Assembly (NCBI GenBank): GCA_963576475.1
Contig: OY754970.1
Coordinates: 41,314,647 to 41,378,646 of the forward strand
Reading direction: 5' to 3'
Length of the DNA stretch: 64,000 nt
Source of the DNA: Molanna angustata
Taxonomy: Eukaryota > Arthropoda > Insecta > Trichoptera > Molannidae
The position numbers were made by a program, and so were the translations under genes. Positions 62,751-64,000 of this stretch are shown in pieces. Numbering within the stretch: the stretch's first letter is position 1; each line of letters begins with the position of its first letter. A model generated the notes under the pieces. The model was not told the origin of the DNA. It worked only from the letters and a program-made list of their open reading frames with translations, and searched no databases.

Positions 62751-62872
62751 AAGTAAAATTTCCTTTTAAAAAGTTTAAATATCCAGATTAGTTTTTAAGA
62801 GCCTCGATGTTCTTGTTTTTTTTGTGGAATCAAATATACCATATTGTTTAACTTAACGCTCGATTCAAATAC

Positions 62873-63025
62873 ACTTCAAGGGGTGCGTGCTGTCAGGGTA
62901 CCTATTTAATCTCGAAATAAAAGTTTAAGAGGCTTCTTTAAAACCTGAAGCAATAATTCAAATGACATAACATATTTTTCCAGATATTTTTGTATTCTTT
63001 AATTTTAAAAAATATATATATATAT
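62873..63025 (+). mobile_element. Half copy of the 33.7-kb foldback family
   Basis: TTCAAGGGGTGCGTGCTGTC, AGGGTACCTATTTAATC, ACATATTTTTCCAGATATTT, GTATTCTTTAATTT and ATATATATTGCTCTAAG match, in order, the left tip and then the inner right arm of the 33745-34433 element. The copy is diverged and its internal part is missing. Confidence 0.65.
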
Positions 63026-64000
63026 TGCTCTAAGCCAGAGATTTCCAATATATTTTTTGTCGTAGACCACTTTCAAAATTTTACTGGTGTGTGGACCCTC
63101 TGCTGCTACATTTCTACCATATTCCCAAAACTCGTCAAAAAATGTGAAGGTTAGATCAAACGAAGGAAATTCGCGTCGCGGTCGAGTTCCAACCCTAAAT
63201 TCGGAGTGATAAAAATAAAAAGAAAATTAAGGAAGGTTTAAAACAAAAGAAATTAATGCTCAATAAATAGGTAATTTGATCCATATGCCGAAAAAAAGGC
63301 TGTGGACCAAAAATTATTTTTTCACGCTATATCTTAAAAAAATAATTAGATAGCATATATTATATATATGAAAATAAGAATGTTTCAAAATGCTCTTTTG
63401 AAGTCTCAATACGACCATTCTTCACACCTGTCAAAAAACACCGAAAAATTTGGAATTTTTTTTTGCTACCGTAATTTTTAGTACTTTTTAGTACCTTTAA
63501 GACAGCATGATGTATGTTTGTAGTTTAAGTATGTATCAAACTATTGAGTGAGATATTGTGTAGTGTTTACTGCCTTACAAATTGTATGGAACGATGTCGT
63601 CACTAAATTCAATTTTTATAAAAATTGTTAAAAATAATTGGGATGTACCTACTACTACGACATTAAATTTTTTTATAGAAAATTAAATTATCTAGTTGGG
63701 ATGTTTCGGCTTTTTCCGATATTTTTAAAAACTTTGGAACTAAAGGCAGATAACACATAGGTATAATATAATAGTTTCAAAGTTTGTATTCAAACCATCT
63801 TCATTGTCTTACCCTGCGCATTAAATAGCACATAGCAGTGTTTAGTAAAAATCGAATATTTCTATATCGACTGCATTTTTTCCTAGACACCTTTACAGTG
63901 AAGGGTATCCTTGCAAAACGAAGCATTCAAAAAGGAATTTAGAACGTCCCTGTAGTGTGGGAGAGTTGAGAGAGTGAGAACGAGAACCAAGAGAGGGTAG
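63026..64000. other. Unassigned; possible hAT-like end
   Basis: CCAGAGATTTCCAATATATT then TTTTGTCGTAGACCACTTTC at 63033 resembles the CAG-GGTTCCCAA-type starts of hAT elements, with GTGTGGACCCTCTGCTGC following. No matching right end or 8-bp duplication was found. The rest, to the window end, shows no gene. Confidence 0.4.

Overview
The window looks like about 64 kb of insect, most probably lepidopteran, intergenic or deep intronic DNA. It is strongly A+T-rich, full of the GTAGGTACC-type words common in moth and butterfly genomes, and built almost entirely of transposable elements and their relics. I found no host protein-coding gene, no genuine tRNA or rRNA gene and no CRISPR array. The only long open reading frames belong to two non-LTR retrotransposons. 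Nearly all shorter frames are chance frames, antisense shadows or retrotransposon fragments. The taxon call is inferred from repeat vocabulary, not from a marker gene.

Layout. 0-2.5 kb: an inverted-repeat (TIR) element (family A) and a second inverted-repeat-bounded element. 2.5-7.3 kb: an R1-clade LINE on the minus strand with ORF1 (zinc knuckles) and ORF2 (endonuclease plus reverse transcriptase) overlapping by 11 bases. 8.7-9.75 kb: a 1.06-kb foldback. 10-15 kb: SINEs, a family A copy carrying a nested LINE fragment, a 36-bp minisatellite and a broken CR1/L2-like LINE. 15.3-15.8 kb: a Penelope-like remnant between inverted 62-bp arms with a degenerate hammerhead-ribozyme-like motif. 16-28 kb: family C repeats, three tRNA-headed SINE types, six identical 69-bp tandem units and many truncated LINE 3' ends. 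28-46 kb: SINEs, LINE pieces, foldbacks at 33.7 and 43.5 kb and a small TIR element at 36.5 kb. 46-50 kb: a hAT-type element with a perfect 8-bp target duplication. 50.3-52.3 kb: a composite repeat holding four different tandem arrays. 54-58.5 kb: LINE 3' fragments. 59.2-62.3 kb: an intact RTE-type LINE on the plus strand. 62.4-64 kb: more relics.

How the parts relate. The intact RTE element is the apparent source of at least six 5'-truncated copies in the window, and its 3' end closely resembles the 3' end of a very abundant short repeat (family D). This suggests that D is a SINE-like parasite of RTE. In the same way, the tRNA-headed SINE2 shares its tail with a CR1/Jockey-like LINE (family F). 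Several insertions are nested, so a relative order of events could be worked out. Labels such as family A, C, D, E, F and SINE1-3 are local names used only here.
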